Of a stretch of DNA of 64,000 bases, positions 45,251-58,055 are shown one piece after another. Made by a program: the position numbers and the translations under genes. Source of the DNA: Fictibacillus halophilus (lineage in GTDB: Bacteria > Bacillota > Bacilli > Bacillales > Fictibacillaceae). The notes under the pieces are model-generated. The model worked only from the letters and a program-made list of their open reading frames with translations, searched no databases and was not told the origin of the DNA. How positions within the stretch are numbered: the first letter of the stretch is position 1; each line of letters begins with the position of its first letter. The stretch is from assembly GCF_016401385.1 (NCBI RefSeq), contig NZ_JAEACF010000002.1:206339-270338 (forward strand), read 5' to 3'.

Positions 45251-46999
45251 TTAACGCATAATCGAAGGAAAGAGTAACCCTTTCTTTTTAACATCGTAAA
45301 TGCCTCTTTGCGTAATGCGGATGTATGGCAAGTGTGTGGAAGAGAAAAACAAAAGCGAATAGATTGGATCTTCGTATTGGTATCCTCTTTCTCTTAGTGC
45401 GTTCGTTAATCTTTTCTCTTCTACCACTAGTTCTTCTATACTAAGATTCGACATTCCTCCCGCTAAAGGAAGTTTTATCTCAGCAACGATCTCGCCTCTC
45501 TCCGCAAGAACGATGCCTCCGCCGACTTCTTTTAAGCGTTCGAACGCCACAGCCATATCTTTTTTGCTTTTTCCGATGATCAGAAGATCTCCCGTATTGG
45601 AATACGAGCTCGCAAAGCCATACAGATTTTTCGCAAAACCCTTTACGACCGTATTGATTCTCCACTTTCCTTCTTTATCGATCAGCATTAAGAAACACTC
45701 GTCTGATTCCTCGTTAATCTCTTCAGAAAAAGGATTGATCGATACATTATATGGCCGTGTGATGACACTATTGTACATTTCTATACCAACGAGACCAGAA
45801 AACTGAAAATCCTCGTCTTGAAGGTCCCATGTGATCTCTCTTTTTCGGATACCATGACCTTCCCAATCAAAGTCAAAATCTCGATCCTCACTAACATCCT
45901 TACCGTCACGCTTCATCCATTTTCCTTTTGCCAAAACAGATTCAGGCAGAGGATTTGTTACGTCATCTAAAATATTTAAATGTGCGACTCGTCCTGCGGC
46001 AACCATACCGAAGAGGTGATCCAGACCATAATATCTAGCCACGTTATAAGAGACCATCATATACGCATCCACTGGATCAAGCCCTGCTTCAAGCGCAATC
46101 TCTAGCATCTTATCGGTAACCCCTTCTTCATAAAAAGCAGGTGTAGAACCGTCTGTCGTCATAAAGATGCGCTCAAAGTTCGTGATCCCTTCTTCTTTCA
46201 TCTGACGCAACAGCTTCGGCAGATCGGGACGAATCGAAGAATAACGAAGCGACACTTGAAGACCAGCATTCAACCGGTCCATGACTTCCGTACCTGTCAT
46301 CGCTTCATGATCACAGTCCACACCGAGTAACGTCATCGCCGTTAACGTTTTTTCAGAAGCTCCTGGCAGATGCCCTTCGATCTTCTTTCCGGCTTTCTTC
46401 GTCTTCAGCATCCAATGCAACAGCGTATCATCGCCATGCAGCACTCGCGGCCAGCTCGTTAATTCGCCGCCTTGAAGAACGTATGGGCTCTCGAGAAGCT
46501 GTCTAACGCTTTTTTCGGAAAAATAATTCTCTTCTTCTAGTAGCTCTGTTTGCGCGTCATACCGGCACCACCAAAAGAAATTAGAAGGCAGATCGTTCAC
46601 GTCCTCCATAAAAGAAAGCGCTTTCGAAATACTCATTTCAAAAAGCAGCATAAAGTTATCGGCTAAAAATACGGACGTTCCACGCTGCAATGCATATCGC
46701 GAGAGCGACTGGGGATTATAAAGTTGAAATGGATGACAATGAGGTTCAATATATCCCGGCACAACAAACTTACCTTCTAGATCTGTGATTTCCGTTCCTG
46801 TTGTTTGTTCAGGCATCTTTTCGCCTACATAGACGATGCGGTCTTGAAGGATCCAGATGTTTGCTTTTACCCATTTTTTAAGAGCTGTGTTCAAATAAGT
46901 AGCGTTTGTTAAGACAAGCGACGGTGCCAATTCACCCTGAATGACGGCCACTTGTTTGCGCATTTGCGCTTTTGTCCAAAAAGCAATGTGTTGGTTCAT
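45251..46999 (-). CDS. yerA: Adenine deaminase-like amidohydrolase YerA
   Basis: 582 residues of the amidohydrolase superfamily, in the YerA branch of adenine deaminase relatives. Metal-site segments are VVPGYIEPHCHPFQLYNP, where the usual HxH is reduced to a HCH, GHLPGASEKTL and MTTDGSTPAFYEEG. The C domain (about 420-582) is the AdeC-type lid. Adenine deaminase activity is assumed by homology only; the altered metal site is a reason for care. ATG after AGGTGATCC. First gene of yerABC. Confidence 0.88.
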   Translation of the reverse strand: MNQHIAFWTKAQMRKQVAVIQGELAPSLVLTNATYLNTALKKWVKANIWILQDRIVYVGEKMPEQTTGTEITDLEGKFVVPGYIEPHCHPFQLYNPQSLSRYALQRGTSVFLADNFMLLFEMSISKALSFMEDVNDLPSNFFWWCRYDAQTELLEEENYFSEKSVRQLLESPYVLQGGELTSWPRVLHGDDTLLHWMLKTKKAGKKIEGHLPGASEKTLTAMTLLGVDCDHEAMTGTEVMDRLNAGLQVSLRYSSIRPDLPKLLRQMKEEGITNFERIFMTTDGSTPAFYEEGVTDKMLEIALEAGLDPVDAYMMVSYNVARYYGLDHLFGMVAAGRVAHLNILDDVTNPLPESVLAKGKWMKRDGKDVSEDRDFDFDWEGHGIRKREITWDLQDEDFQFSGLVGIEMYNSVITRPYNVSINPFSEEINEESDECFLMLIDKEGKWRINTVVKGFAKNLYGFASSYSNTGDLLIIGKSKKDMAVAFERLKEVGGGIVLAERGEIVAEIKLPLAGGMSNLSIEELVVEEKRLTNALRERGYQYEDPIYSLLFFSSTHLPYIRITQRGIYDVKKKGLLFPSIMR

Positions 47000-47091
47000 G
47001 TTGGATCACCTGTCTTCTCTCTGAAAATTTCGTTTTTTCAAGAATACCATATTCGCTAAGTAAATTGGTGAAAATTGAAAGGAGTATCACA

Positions 47092-47352
47092 ATGAGACAA
47101 AATATTGGTTTAGTTAATAGTATGATTCGTATTATTGCGGGTCTGACACTGCTTTCTGTTTATACAGCAAAGCTGACAAGAAAGCCTTACAAAGAGTCAT
47201 ACATCCTTATGATCTTAATGGGTGCGATGAAAGTAGCAGAAGGAATCGTTCGCTACTGCCCAGTGACTGACCTTCTTCACAAAAGCAAAGAAATGAACGA
47301 CATGGATCTTGGTAACATCGCGGAAGAAGGTTCGCCGTTCAACCCTTCATAA
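47092..47352 (+). CDS. DUF2892 (YgaP-type) small membrane protein
   Basis: 86 residues with two membrane helices (about 9-28 and 37-55). RQNIGLVNSMIRIIAGLTLL and EGIVRYCPVTDLL match the DUF2892 inner-membrane domain; the CPV Cys is a family hallmark. In other proteins this domain is fused to rhodanese, suggesting sulfur or redox work, but nothing confirms it here. ATG after AAAGGAG; the open frame begins well upstream inside yerA's 5' end and is not used. Confidence 0.82.
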   Translation: MRQNIGLVNSMIRIIAGLTLLSVYTAKLTRKPYKESYILMILMGAMKVAEGIVRYCPVTDLLHKSKEMNDMDLGNIAEEGSPFNPS

Positions 47353-47370
47353 TAAGAAGGAGGCACCACT

Positions 47371-48642
47371 ATGCCCACTCATTCTTTACTAAAAGGCAAC
47401 AGACCTCTGTTCAGTTTATTGGTCGTTGTCTTTATTACCCATCTTGGCTCGTATCTTGTCTTGCCTGTTCTTCCTATCCTCTTAAAAGTGGAAACCGGAC
47501 TAACAGCGGCACAGATTGGTTTTACTCTCGCTGTTATCTCGATCTTCATGCAAGTCGGAAGTGTGGTCGGAGGCGTATTCGCTGATCGGACAGGAAGACG
47601 CTTCATCATCGCACTTGGTGCTTTAATACGGGCTGGCGGGCTGATAGGTTTCGCTTATTTTTCAACTTATTCACTGATCCTTTTAACAGCTGCGATCTCT
47701 GGGTTAGGTCTTGGGCTTAATGCCCCTTCTACAAAAGCTTTTATTTCTTCACTCGTTAAGGCGGACATGAGATCTACTGCTTTTTCGTTGCGCGGTATTT
47801 TTGCCAATATTGGAATGGCCATTGCTGGATTAACTGTGTTCGCTTTATTTACAGGAAGTTCGAAACTTATCTTTATCACCGCTGCTGTTATTTATTTAGG
47901 AGCAAGCGTGATCAGTTGGTTCTTCTTGCCTGCAGGGTGTGGGGACGAAAATTGCCGGGAAGTAAAGTGGAGTGAATATCGACAAGCTTTGAAGAACATA
48001 CCTTTTCTTGTTTTTGTGATGGCTACCATTTTTGTTTGGGCGCTTTACGTACAGTTTGCACTCGTGCTCCCGCTTCGAGCTGAAAATGTCCTGTCCAATG
48101 GAAAAGACATCAGCATCATCTGGACCATCAACAGCATCACGGTCATATTAGCTCAAACGCTTATAACAAAAAATATTATCCGAAACATTCATCCCTTGAC
48201 TTCTGTTGGTATAGGGGCGATCTGTATCGGATCAGCTCTCGGAAGTTTATATTTTGCGAACACTTTATTTTTCTTTGTTTTTACCGGAATCATCTTTATC
48301 ACTGGTGAGATGCTGATCATGCCAACGTTGGATACGTCGATCTCACAGCTTGCGGCTGCCCGGTTTCTTGGGATGTTCTTTGGATTAGCCAGCGTTTTCA
48401 CAGGGATTGGGGAAGCGATTGGAAATTCAATCGGAGGACGTTTGTTTGAAGTGGCAGATGGCGGACAAAGTGCTGTTCCTTATGTAACATACGTGATAGC
48501 AGGATTTGTCATTTTTATAGGGATGCAGTTGTTGCGCCGGTGGAATCCGTTGTCTATCATACAGCCGCCTAAACTCATGCCAACGGCAGCTCCGAACACG
48601 GATTCAGCCACATCTCATCCAAATCCAATTAATGAAGGCTGA
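47371..48642 (+). CDS. MFS transporter
   Basis: 423 residues, 12 predicted membrane helices. The loop 2-3 motif is GGVFADRTGRRFII (residues ~67-80), and the central loop carries CGDENCREVKWSEY. The layout is that of the 12-helix drug/H+ antiporter DHA1 group (YttB- or YqjV-like), so export of a toxic compound is likely. ATG after AAGGAGGCACCACT, 18 bases after the DUF2892 gene, so both are cotranscribed. Confidence 0.88.
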   Translation: MPTHSLLKGNRPLFSLLVVVFITHLGSYLVLPVLPILLKVETGLTAAQIGFTLAVISIFMQVGSVVGGVFADRTGRRFIIALGALIRAGGLIGFAYFSTYSLILLTAAISGLGLGLNAPSTKAFISSLVKADMRSTAFSLRGIFANIGMAIAGLTVFALFTGSSKLIFITAAVIYLGASVISWFFLPAGCGDENCREVKWSEYRQALKNIPFLVFVMATIFVWALYVQFALVLPLRAENVLSNGKDISIIWTINSITVILAQTLITKNIIRNIHPLTSVGIGAICIGSALGSLYFANTLFFFVFTGIIFITGEMLIMPTLDTSISQLAAARFLGMFFGLASVFTGIGEAIGNSIGGRLFEVADGGQSAVPYVTYVIAGFVIFIGMQLLRRWNPLSIIQPPKLMPTAAPNTDSATSHPNPINEG

Positions 48643-48677
48643 CAAACAAGGTTTTGATCAACCATTGTCCGTCAGCC
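48637..48677 (+). other. Long hairpin at MFS gene end
   Basis: GGCTGAC/GTCAGCC outer arms with inner ACAA/TTGT and GGTT/AACC pairing, spanning the MFS stop codon. No T tract follows, so it is not a classic terminator; the EYxxD gene begins 32 bases after it and may be cotranscribed. Confidence 0.45.
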
Positions 48678-48708
48678 CTCAATTTCAATATAGGAGGTTA
48701 GCAGCAAT

Positions 48709-50119
<1,411 letters not shown>

Positions 50120-50177
50120 TTTCTATATAGAATACAGAGCGTTGGAAGATCTTTAAAATCTTTTTCATCATTGAATA

Positions 50178-50306
50178 GTTGATTGGAGTGCAAGGTGCGA
50201 GACTCCTGGGGGATCAGCGGGACAGGTGAGACTCTTAACAGCGCAGAGCGCTAAGAGGCTCACCGCACGCCCCCCGGAAAGCGAGCAACCTGGAACGGAA
50301 ATCAAC
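50178..50306 (+). repeat. 129-bp interspersed repeat, copy C (inside pur operon)
   Basis: Nearly the same as copy A: begins GTTGATTGGAGTGCAAGG, ends GGAACGGAAATCAAC. Lies between purH and purD, opposite to transcription, so the operon message carries its complement. Confidence 0.9.
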
Positions 50307-50334
50307 CCTTCTACGCACTCCTGAGCCAAAATGA

Positions 50335-51873
50335 TTAGTGCTTAAAGTGTCTTACGCCTGTGAACACCATCGTGATGCCGTGCTCGTCTGCTTTTTTGAT
50401 AGAATCTTCATCCTTGATCGATCCGCCTGGCTGGATAATCGCTGTAACACCAGCGCGTGCCGCTGCTTCTACGGTGTCATCCATTGGGAAAAATGCATCT
50501 GACCCTAGAGCAGAACCTTTTGCACGTTCGCCCGCTTGCTCGATCGCGATTTTCGCTGCGCCAACGCGGTTCATCTGACCCGCACCAACACCTACTGTCA
50601 TTTCATTTTTCGCTAAGACGATCGCATTTGATTTCACGTGTTTTACCACTTTCCAAGCAAGCTTCAAATCTTTCCACTCTTGCTCAGTCGGCTGGCGTTT
50701 TGTAGGAATCGTCACGTTCGCATCATCCAACCCGAAAACGTCTTCTTCTTGAACTAACATTCCGCCAGAAACGGTTGTGATTTTTTTGGCGATTCCTTTG
50801 CCTTCTGTAAAATCTAATTTTAATAAACGGATGTTTTTCTTTTTCGTTAGGATCTCTAACGCTTTCACTGTAAATGAAGGAGCGATGATGATCTCTAGGA
50901 AAATCTCACTCAATTTTTGAGCTGTTTCTTCATCTATTTCTGTGTTAGCAGCGATGATGCCGCCGAAGATCGATACAGGGTCTGCTTCAAACGCACGGGT
51001 GTACGCTTCAAGGATCGTTGAGCCTGTTCCAACGCCACATGGATTCATGTGCTTAACCGCAACAACAGCTGAATCAACGAACTCTTTTACGATCGAAAGT
51101 GCTGCATCTGCGTCGTTGATGTTGTTGTACGAAAGCTCTTTTCCGTGAAGCTGTTCAGCGTCTGTTAAAGAGAGCGTGTTCTTCAGTGGCGTCGAATAAA
51201 ACGCGGCTTTTTGATGAGGGTTCTCACCATATCGAAGGTCCTGTTTCTTTTCATATGTTACCGTGTAGGATTCCGGGTGCTCCTCTTCTACAGCTGCTGT
51301 TAAATATTCAGCAATCAACGCATCATAAGCCGCTGTATGACGGAACGTCTTCGCAGCAAGTCTTCGGCGCGTCTCTTCACTTACAGCTCCTGCACCATCA
51401 AGCTCATCCGCTACTGTCTCATAGTCTGCCGGATCGACTACGACTGTTACGTAAGCATGATTTTTTGCTGCCGAACGAAGCATGCTCGGTCCGCCGATGT
51501 CGATGTTTTCGATTGCGTCAGCGAATGTTGTTCCTTCTTTTGCGATCGTCTCTTTGAACGGATAAAGGTTTACGACTACAAGATCGATCGGAGAGATCTC
51601 ATTTTCTTGCATCGCTGTTTGATGTGTCTCATTATCTCGAACAGCGAGTAAACCGCCATGAATTTTTGGATGAAGCGTTTTGACACGCCCGTCCATGATC
51701 TCAGGAAAACCAATCACTTCGGAAATACCGATTACAGGAATTCCTGCGTCTTGTAACGCTTTTTTTGTTCCGCCTGTAGAGATGATCTCTACGCCGTGAT
51801 GAGCTAGTTTTTCTGCAAAGTGAAGTAATCCTTCTTTATTTGAAACGCTTATGAGTGCACGTTTGATCGTCAA
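50335..51873 (-). CDS. purH: Bifunctional AICAR formyltransferase / IMP cyclohydrolase PurH
   Basis: Last two steps to IMP. 512 residues: N-terminal IMP cyclohydrolase (about 1-195, with [16 protein letters not shown] and [14 protein letters not shown]) and C-terminal formyltransferase with [13 protein letters not shown], the catalytic KHMNPCGVG and [12 protein letters not shown] overlaps the purN stop by four bases. Confidence 0.97.
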   Translation of the reverse strand: MTIKRALISVSNKEGLLHFAEKLAHHGVEIISTGGTKKALQDAGIPVIGISEVIGFPEIMDGRVKTLHPKIHGGLLAVRDNETHQTAMQENEISPIDLVVVNLYPFKETIAKEGTTFADAIENIDIGGPSMLRSAAKNHAYVTVVVDPADYETVADELDGAGAVSEETRRRLAAKTFRHTAAYDALIAEYLTAAVEEEHPESYTVTYEKKQDLRYGENPHQKAAFYSTPLKNTLSLTDAEQLHGKELSYNNINDADAALSIVKEFVDSAVVAVKHMNPCGVGTGSTILEAYTRAFEADPVSIFGGIIAANTEIDEETAQKLSEIFLEIIIAPSFTVKALEILTKKKNIRLLKLDFTEGKGIAKKITTVSGGMLVQEEDVFGLDDANVTIPTKRQPTEQEWKDLKLAWKVVKHVKSNAIVLAKNEMTVGVGAGQMNRVGAAKIAIEQAGERAKGSALGSDAFFPMDDTVEAAARAGVTAIIQPGGSIKDEDSIKKADEHGITMVFTGVRHFKH

Positions 51874-52460
51874 TGTAAGATGCCTCCTACGGTGTCTTTT
51901 TGTAATAGTTTGTTGATGATAGCTGGGTATAGTTGGTGTTCTGCTTTTTGGATACGCTGCTGTAAGGTTTGCTCTGTATCGCCAGGCAATACGGGGATTC
52001 TTACTTGTTCGATGATCGGCCCTGTATCCATCCCACTGTCTACATAATGAACCGTTACACCTGTTTCGGCAACGTTTGCTTTCAATGCTTGTCCGACCGC
52101 ATCCTTGCCCGGAAATGCCGGCAGATACGACGGGTGGATATTGATGATACAGCCTTCATACGCTTTTAATAACACCTCACCAACCAGCCTCATATATCCT
52201 GCGAGAACGATAAATTCTACTCCATAGGATTGAAGTTCAGAAACGATTTCCTTTTCAAAATCAGCTTTTGATGCAAATGTTTTAGGCAAGAACGAGTACG
52301 TCGGAATCCCGAAGTGGCGCGCACGGTCGATCACCTTTGCCCCTGGTTTATCACATACTAAAAGCTCGATATCCGCTTGAAGCTCACCTGCTTCAACCGC
52401 GTCTACGATGGCTTGAAAGTTACTTCCGCTTCCAGAAGCAAATACAGCTATTTTTCTCAT
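51870..52460 (-). CDS. purN: Phosphoribosylglycinamide formyltransferase PurN
   Basis: Folate-dependent step 3 of purine synthesis. 196 residues: [18 protein letters not shown] binds the substrate phosphate, [25 protein letters not shown] with the catalytic Asn and His, and [14 protein letters not shown] with the Asp. Overlaps purM and purH by four bases at each end. Confidence 0.97.
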   Translation of the reverse strand: MRKIAVFASGSGSNFQAIVDAVEAGELQADIELLVCDKPGAKVIDRARHFGIPTYSFLPKTFASKADFEKEIVSELQSYGVEFIVLAGYMRLVGEVLLKAYEGCIINIHPSYLPAFPGKDAVGQALKANVAETGVTVHYVDSGMDTGPIIEQVRIPVLPGDTEQTLQQRIQKAEHQLYPAIINKLLQKDTVGGILH

Positions 52461-53497
52461 TCGATGTTTCCTCCGCCAAAGATCACGCCTTCACCTTGTT
52501 TCACGCGACCAATGATGTAAGGCTTCTCGCCTGTTTCTTCTAAAAGGCGGATGATCGGGAGCATATTTTCTTCTGAAACCGAGAGCACCATACCAATTCC
52601 CATGTTAAATGTTGTGAACATCTCTTTGCGTGTCAGATTTCCTTTTTCTTCGATCAGATCAAAGATGGGAGGAACCGGCCATGAACCATAATCTACTTCC
52701 GCAGCAAGACCTTCTGGCAGCATACGAGGAATGTTTTCAATGAATCCGCCGCCTGTAATATGAGCAACACCGTTCACATCAAACTGATTGAACACTTCAA
52801 GCAACGGTTTTACATAGATACGAGTCGGTGTTAACAGCTCTTCACCTAATGTTTTAGATAAACTTTCGATTTGTTCGTTCAGATCAAGACCTGCGTTTTC
52901 TAATAAAACTTTACGAACGAGTGAAAAACCATTGGAATGAAGACCGTTTGAAGCAAGTCCGATCAATACATCATTCTCACCGATAGAAGAACCGTTAATC
53001 AGCTTTGATTTTTCTGCGATTCCAACCGTAAACCCGGCAAGATCATACTCTTCACTGCTATACATGCCAGGCATCTCTGCTGTTTCTCCACCGATGAGCG
53101 CACAACCTGCTTGTCCACAGCCATCCGCGATCCCACTAACGATCTGCTCAATCTTCTCAGGGTGAAGCGTGCCGCAAGCAATATAGTCCAGGAAATAAAG
53201 CGGCTCCGCGCCTTGTGCTACGATGTCGTTTACGCACATCGCAACCGCATCCACACCAATCGTGTCATGCTTATCCGCCATGAACGCAAGCATCAGTTTT
53301 GTCCCTACACCATCTGTTCCGGAAACGAGCACCGGCTCTTTATGTGAGAATCCGGATAGATCGAACATCGCCCCAAATCCACCAAGACCCGCTAATACTT
53401 CCGGACGCTTCGTTCTGAGTGCATGCTTCTTGATGCGATCGACCGCTTCATATCCTGCTTCGATGTTCACACCTGCTTGCTTATATGCTTCTGCCAT
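52457..53497 (-). CDS. purM: Phosphoribosylformylglycinamidine cyclo-ligase PurM
   Basis: Step 5, closing the imidazole ring (AIR synthase). 346 residues with the ATP-binding [28 protein letters not shown] and [13 protein letters not shown] signatures of the PurM superfamily; it acts as a dimer. ATG after AAAGGGGGA, 14 bases after purF. Confidence 0.97.
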   Translation of the reverse strand: MAEAYKQAGVNIEAGYEAVDRIKKHALRTKRPEVLAGLGGFGAMFDLSGFSHKEPVLVSGTDGVGTKLMLAFMADKHDTIGVDAVAMCVNDIVAQGAEPLYFLDYIACGTLHPEKIEQIVSGIADGCGQAGCALIGGETAEMPGMYSSEEYDLAGFTVGIAEKSKLINGSSIGENDVLIGLASNGLHSNGFSLVRKVLLENAGLDLNEQIESLSKTLGEELLTPTRIYVKPLLEVFNQFDVNGVAHITGGGFIENIPRMLPEGLAAEVDYGSWPVPPIFDLIEEKGNLTRKEMFTTFNMGIGMVLSVSEENMLPIIRLLEETGEKPYIIGRVKQGEGVIFGGGNIE

Positions 53498-53511
53498 CGT
53501 CTTCTCCCCCT

Positions 53512-54930
53512 TTAAACAAGCTCTTTTTCATATGGTAAAACAGTATCTGGATAAATTTCCGTTGGATATCGTCCTGTAAAACAAGCTAAACATTGTCCGC
53601 AGTTCGGTTCAGCATTCGAACGTCCGATGCCTTCCATCAACCCCTCTACGGAAATAAACGATAAGGAATCAGCACCAATAATCTCACGAATCTCATCAAC
53701 CGAATGCTTAGATGCAATCAGTTCTGCGCGTTCGGACGTATCGATGCCGTAATAGCACGGATGCGCGATCGGTGGCGCTGTTATGCGTACGTGAACTTCT
53801 GTAGCGCCTGCAGCACGCAGCATCTTCACGATTCGTCGGCTCGTCGTTCCGCGTACGATTGAGTCATCGACCATCACGACACGCTTTCCTTCTACGATTC
53901 CTCGAACCGGGGAAAGCTTCATCTTTACACCAAGTTCACGAAGCTCTTGAGAAGGTTGGATGAACGTACGCCCGACATAGCGATTTTTGATCAACCCGAT
54001 CTCATATGGAATACCGGATGCTTCCGCATAACCGATCGCAGCTGAGATACTAGAATCAGGCACACCGGTTACAACATCCGCTTCAATCGGCGCTTCTTCA
54101 TACATCTTTTTCCCAAGACTTTTACGAGCCGCATGAACATTGATTCCTTCGATGTTGCTGTCTGGTCGTGAAAAATAAATATATTCCATCGAACACATAG
54201 AGCGTTGTACTGACGTCGAAAAAGTATCAACGGTTAATCCATCTTCATTAATGATCAAAAGTTCTCCCGGCTGCACGTCACGCACATATGTTGCACCGAC
54301 TACGTCGAACGCACACGTTTCAGAAGCGACCACATACGCATCACCAAGCATACCGAGTGACAATGGACGCAATCCGTTCGGATCGAGCGCTACCATCATC
54401 TCGTTTTCTGTCATGACTAAGAACGCGTATGCGCCTTTTAGCATCGTTAAAGCGTTCTGTACTTTTTCTTTTAGTGTAAAATAACCGCTGCGCTTGATCA
54501 GATGAGCAAGTACTTCCGTATCTGAAGTTGTTTGAAAGATGCTTCCTTGCGATTCCAGCTGATGCTTTAGCGCGTTGGCATTTACGAGATTCCCGTTATG
54601 AGCAAGAGCAAGTGAACTCGTTTGCGAACGGAACAAGAGTGGCTGAACATTGGCAAGCTCATTGCCGCCTGCAGTGGAATACCGGACATGGCCGATTGCA
54701 CCATGTCCGATCAATCCTTCTAGTTCACCTTTGCTGAACACATCGTTTACTAAGCCGCTTCCTTTATGAATGCGTAACCGTTCACCATCCGTTACAACGA
54801 TTCCTGCTCCTTCTTGTCCGCGGTGCTGCAGGCTGTGCAGCCCGTAATATGTTAGTTGCGCAGCATCGGGGTGACCCCAGATCCCGAACACACCACATTC
54901 TTCGTTTAAGCCTTTGATGTCAGCAAGCAT
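53512..54930 (-). CDS. purF: Amidophosphoribosyltransferase PurF
   Basis: First committed step of purine synthesis, glutamine plus PRPP to phosphoribosylamine. 472 residues with an 11-residue propeptide ([11 protein letters not shown]) before the catalytic Cys12, an Ntn-type glutaminase domain and a PRPP-binding domain with [17 protein letters not shown]. Cysteines in CSMEYIY and [12 protein letters not shown] can hold the 4Fe-4S cluster of the B. subtilis enzyme. Start overlaps purL by 25 bases. Confidence 0.97.
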   Translation of the reverse strand: MLADIKGLNEECGVFGIWGHPDAAQLTYYGLHSLQHRGQEGAGIVVTDGERLRIHKGSGLVNDVFSKGELEGLIGHGAIGHVRYSTAGGNELANVQPLLFRSQTSSLALAHNGNLVNANALKHQLESQGSIFQTTSDTEVLAHLIKRSGYFTLKEKVQNALTMLKGAYAFLVMTENEMMVALDPNGLRPLSLGMLGDAYVVASETCAFDVVGATYVRDVQPGELLIINEDGLTVDTFSTSVQRSMCSMEYIYFSRPDSNIEGINVHAARKSLGKKMYEEAPIEADVVTGVPDSSISAAIGYAEASGIPYEIGLIKNRYVGRTFIQPSQELRELGVKMKLSPVRGIVEGKRVVMVDDSIVRGTTSRRIVKMLRAAGATEVHVRITAPPIAHPCYYGIDTSERAELIASKHSVDEIREIIGADSLSFISVEGLMEGIGRSNAEPNCGQCLACFTGRYPTEIYPDTVLPYEKELV

Positions 54931-57137
54931 GGAATAGCTCCTTTCCAGGCGTCTTGCATCTCCTGCAGCGTGCAGGATAACAACTCTTCACCCTGCTCAT
55001 TATCGATCGCTAGACCGCTCTCAGAACGAACAAAACCTATGATTTTTGCGTCTTTTACAAGCTGTTGGAACTCATCTTGATGTTCAGGTTTTACTGTGAC
55101 TAAGAAACGGGATTGAGATTCTCCGAAAAGACTTCCGATCGGCTCATCTGTTAACGTAACGCTCGCTCCTACTTTACCGTCCATCACAGACTCAGCAAGT
55201 GCGACAGATAGTCCGCCTTCTGCAACGTCATGCGCAGATTGAATCAATCCTTTATGAATCGCCGCTAAAAGATCGCGCTGTCTTGTTTCTTCCACTTCTA
55301 GATCGATGTGAGGCGCTTTACCAAAGATGCGTCCTTCTTTCATCTTCTGAAGCTCACTTCCGCCAAACTCAGCTTTGCTCTCACCGATTAGAAAGATGAT
55401 GTCACCCGCTTCTTTAAAGTCTTGCGTCACGATGTGCTTCGTATCTTCAATAAGCCCGACCATACCGATGACTGGTGTCGGGTAAACCGCTACACCGTTC
55501 GTTTCGTTATACAGAGATACGTTACCGCCGATGACTGGCGTTGCGAGCTTGTTGCATGCCGCACTCATACCGTCAGCTGATTTCTCTAACTGCCAAAAGA
55601 TCTCTGGCTTTTCAGGATTTCCGAAGTTTAAGCAATCTGTTACCGCAAGCGGCTGCGCTCCTGAACATACAAGATTACGAGCTGCTTCGGCAACAGCGAT
55701 CATGCCGCCCACTTCTGGGTCGAGATACAGATAGCGAGAATTACAGTCTGTTGTCATCGCTAGCGCTTTTTTCGTTCCTCTTATTCTTACAACTGCTGCA
55801 TCCGATCCAGGTGCTACAACCGTGTTCGTACGTACCATATAATCATATTGGTTATAAACCCACTCTTTACTCGCAATCGTAGGCTGCTTCAAAAGAGATA
55901 GCAACGTAGATTTGAAGCTAGTAATCTCTGGGAAGTAGTCTTCTTGCGCTTGGAACTCACCATAATAAGCAGGTTCTTTTGATGGCTTATGATAAACCGG
56001 AGCATCTTCTGCAAGAGCATCTACCGGTACATCTGCCACGATCTCACCTCTGTGAGTAAGACGCAGTACTTGCTCTTCGATAACCGTTCCAACCGTTACA
56101 CAATCAAGATCCCATTTTGCAAAGATCTTTTCTACTTCATGCTCACGACCTTTTTCAACAACTAACAGCATGCGCTCTTGAGATTCTGAAAGCATCATCT
56201 CGTATGCCGTCATTCCTGTTTCACGCTGTGGAATAAGATCAAGGTTCATCTCAATTCCCATGCCTGCTTTACTTGCCATCTCAGCGGACGAACTTGTAAG
56301 ACCTGCCGCACCCATATCTTGAATTCCAACAAGCGCATCACAGTTATGAATGAGCTCAAGGCACGCTTCCATAACGAGTTTTTCCATAAAAGGATCTCCA
56401 ACTTGAACCGCTGGACGCTTTTCTTCTGATGCTTCAGAAAGCTCTTCCGATGCAAACGTTGCACCATGGATTCCGTCACGGCCTGTTTTCGCCCCAACGT
56501 ACATCACAGAGTTTCCTGCACCCTTCGCTTGCCCCTTCTTAATGTCTTTATGGTCGATCAGACCGACACACATCGCGTTCACGAGCGGATTTCCTTCGTA
56601 CGATGGATCAAATTGAACTTCTCCACCAACCGTCGGAATTCCGATACAGTTGCCGTAGCCTGCGATTCCCGCTACTACTTGCTCGAACAAATACTTTACG
56701 CGTGGTGATTCCAACTCTCCAAAACGAAGCGAGTTCAGCATTGCGATCGGACGCGCTCCCATCGAGAAAACGTCACGAATGATTCCGCCAACACCTGTCG
56801 CAGCTCCTTGGTAAGGCTCGATCGCTGAAGGGTGGTTATGAGATTCGATCTTGAAAACAACCGCTTGACCGTCACCGATATCCACGATTCCAGCACCTTC
56901 ACCAGGACCTTGAAGGACGCGCTCACCTTTTGTCGGGAACTTGCTTAGAACAGGCTTTGAATTTTTATAAGAACAGTGCTCACTCCACATAACAGAGAAC
57001 AGTCCTGTTTCTGTCCAGTTAGGAGATCTGCCGATAATCTTTTCTACGAGTTCAAACTCTGAATCACTTAAACCCATCTCACGGTATAATTTTTGCTCTT
57101 TAATTTGTGAACTTGTTGGTTCATGTTGCAGCGACAT
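54906..57137 (-). CDS. purL: FGAM synthetase large subunit PurL
   Basis: Step 4 with PurQ and PurS. 743 residues, the short Gram-positive form. Duplicated PurM-like halves: [13 protein letters not shown] and [11 protein letters not shown] (catalytic His), [16 protein letters not shown], then in the second half [17 protein letters not shown] and [11 protein letters not shown]. Its stop overlaps purF; its start lies 17 bases inside the end of purQ. Confidence 0.97.
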   Translation of the reverse strand: MSLQHEPTSSQIKEQKLYREMGLSDSEFELVEKIIGRSPNWTETGLFSVMWSEHCSYKNSKPVLSKFPTKGERVLQGPGEGAGIVDIGDGQAVVFKIESHNHPSAIEPYQGAATGVGGIIRDVFSMGARPIAMLNSLRFGELESPRVKYLFEQVVAGIAGYGNCIGIPTVGGEVQFDPSYEGNPLVNAMCVGLIDHKDIKKGQAKGAGNSVMYVGAKTGRDGIHGATFASEELSEASEEKRPAVQVGDPFMEKLVMEACLELIHNCDALVGIQDMGAAGLTSSSAEMASKAGMGIEMNLDLIPQRETGMTAYEMMLSESQERMLLVVEKGREHEVEKIFAKWDLDCVTVGTVIEEQVLRLTHRGEIVADVPVDALAEDAPVYHKPSKEPAYYGEFQAQEDYFPEITSFKSTLLSLLKQPTIASKEWVYNQYDYMVRTNTVVAPGSDAAVVRIRGTKKALAMTTDCNSRYLYLDPEVGGMIAVAEAARNLVCSGAQPLAVTDCLNFGNPEKPEIFWQLEKSADGMSAACNKLATPVIGGNVSLYNETNGVAVYPTPVIGMVGLIEDTKHIVTQDFKEAGDIIFLIGESKAEFGGSELQKMKEGRIFGKAPHIDLEVEETRQRDLLAAIHKGLIQSAHDVAEGGLSVALAESVMDGKVGASVTLTDEPIGSLFGESQSRFLVTVKPEHQDEFQQLVKDAKIIGFVRSESGLAIDNEQGEELLSCTLQEMQDAWKGAIPCLLTSKA

Positions 57138-57804
57138 AACGTTCCCTCCAGCTCTTCACAATAGATTGAAATAATTTAAGACCATCTTTGCTACCTAACA
57201 GCTCATCGACCGCGCGTTCCGGATGCGGCATCATACCAAGCACGTTGCCTTCTTCGTTCGTGATACCGGCAATGTTTTCAACTGATCCGTTCGGATTGTT
57301 TTTATATGTGAATACGATCTGATTGTTTGCCTTTAGCTGTTGCAGCGTCTCTTCATCGCAATAATAGTTGCCTTCACCATGTGCGACTGGAACGGAGATC
57401 ACTTCTCCTTTTTCGTACTGAGTCGTGAAGATCGTCGATGTGTTCTCAACGACTAGCTCTTCTGGCTGGCAGATGAATTTCAATGATTCATTGCGGCGCA
57501 TCGCTCCTGGCAGAAGTCCTGTTTCTAGTAAAATCTGAAATCCGTTACAAACGCCAAGAACCGGTTTTCCTTCACGTGCTGCTTTAACCACTTCTGTCAT
57601 CACGTTCGAGAATTGTGCGATAGCACCAGAGCGGAGGTAATCTCCATAAGAGAAACCACCAGGCAATAAAATACCGTCAAATTGATTTAAGTTCGTTGCA
57701 TCGTGCCAGACGTACTCAACTTCAGCGCCGAGCTCATCTTTTACAGCATGATACATGTCAGTGTCACAGTTTGATCCTGGAAAAACGATTACAGCAAACT
57801 TCAC
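57121..57804 (-). CDS. purQ: FGAM synthetase glutaminase subunit PurQ
   Basis: Supplies ammonia to PurL. 227 residues, class I amidotransferase: [23 protein letters not shown], the nucleophile in [13 protein letters not shown] (Cys about 86) and GMMPHPERA with the His and Glu. ATG overlaps purS by four bases. Confidence 0.97.
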   Translation of the reverse strand: MKFAVIVFPGSNCDTDMYHAVKDELGAEVEYVWHDATNLNQFDGILLPGGFSYGDYLRSGAIAQFSNVMTEVVKAAREGKPVLGVCNGFQILLETGLLPGAMRRNESLKFICQPEELVVENTSTIFTTQYEKGEVISVPVAHGEGNYYCDEETLQQLKANNQIVFTYKNNPNGSVENIAGITNEEGNVLGMMPHPERAVDELLGSKDGLKLFQSIVKSWRERYVAAT

Positions 57805-58055
57805 TGTGCGACAACCTCCTCCACCTCGTAGCGGTAGTCTTCAATCACAGGATTCGATAAAAGTTTCGAGCACATGTTCACGATTTTCTCATCAAGATCA
57901 TAATCGCCTTTTTGAAGCGTTAACTCTAGATACTTACCAATACGTACATCTTCAACCTCTGACTGTCCCATTTTGTGAAGCGAGCTCATTACTGCCTTAC
58001 CTTGTGGATCTAATACACTCTCTCTTAATGTTACATACACCTTTACTTTGTACAT
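57801..58055 (-). CDS. purS: FGAM synthetase subunit PurS
   Basis: 84-residue bridge that holds PurQ and PurL together. [21 protein letters not shown] and the last strand YRYEVEEVV are typical. Overlaps purC by 13 bases; ATG after TAGGAGG. Confidence 0.96.
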   Translation of the reverse strand: MYKVKVYVTLRESVLDPQGKAVMSSLHKMGQSEVEDVRIGKYLELTLQKGDYDLDEKIVNMCSKLLSNPVIEDYRYEVEEVVAQ

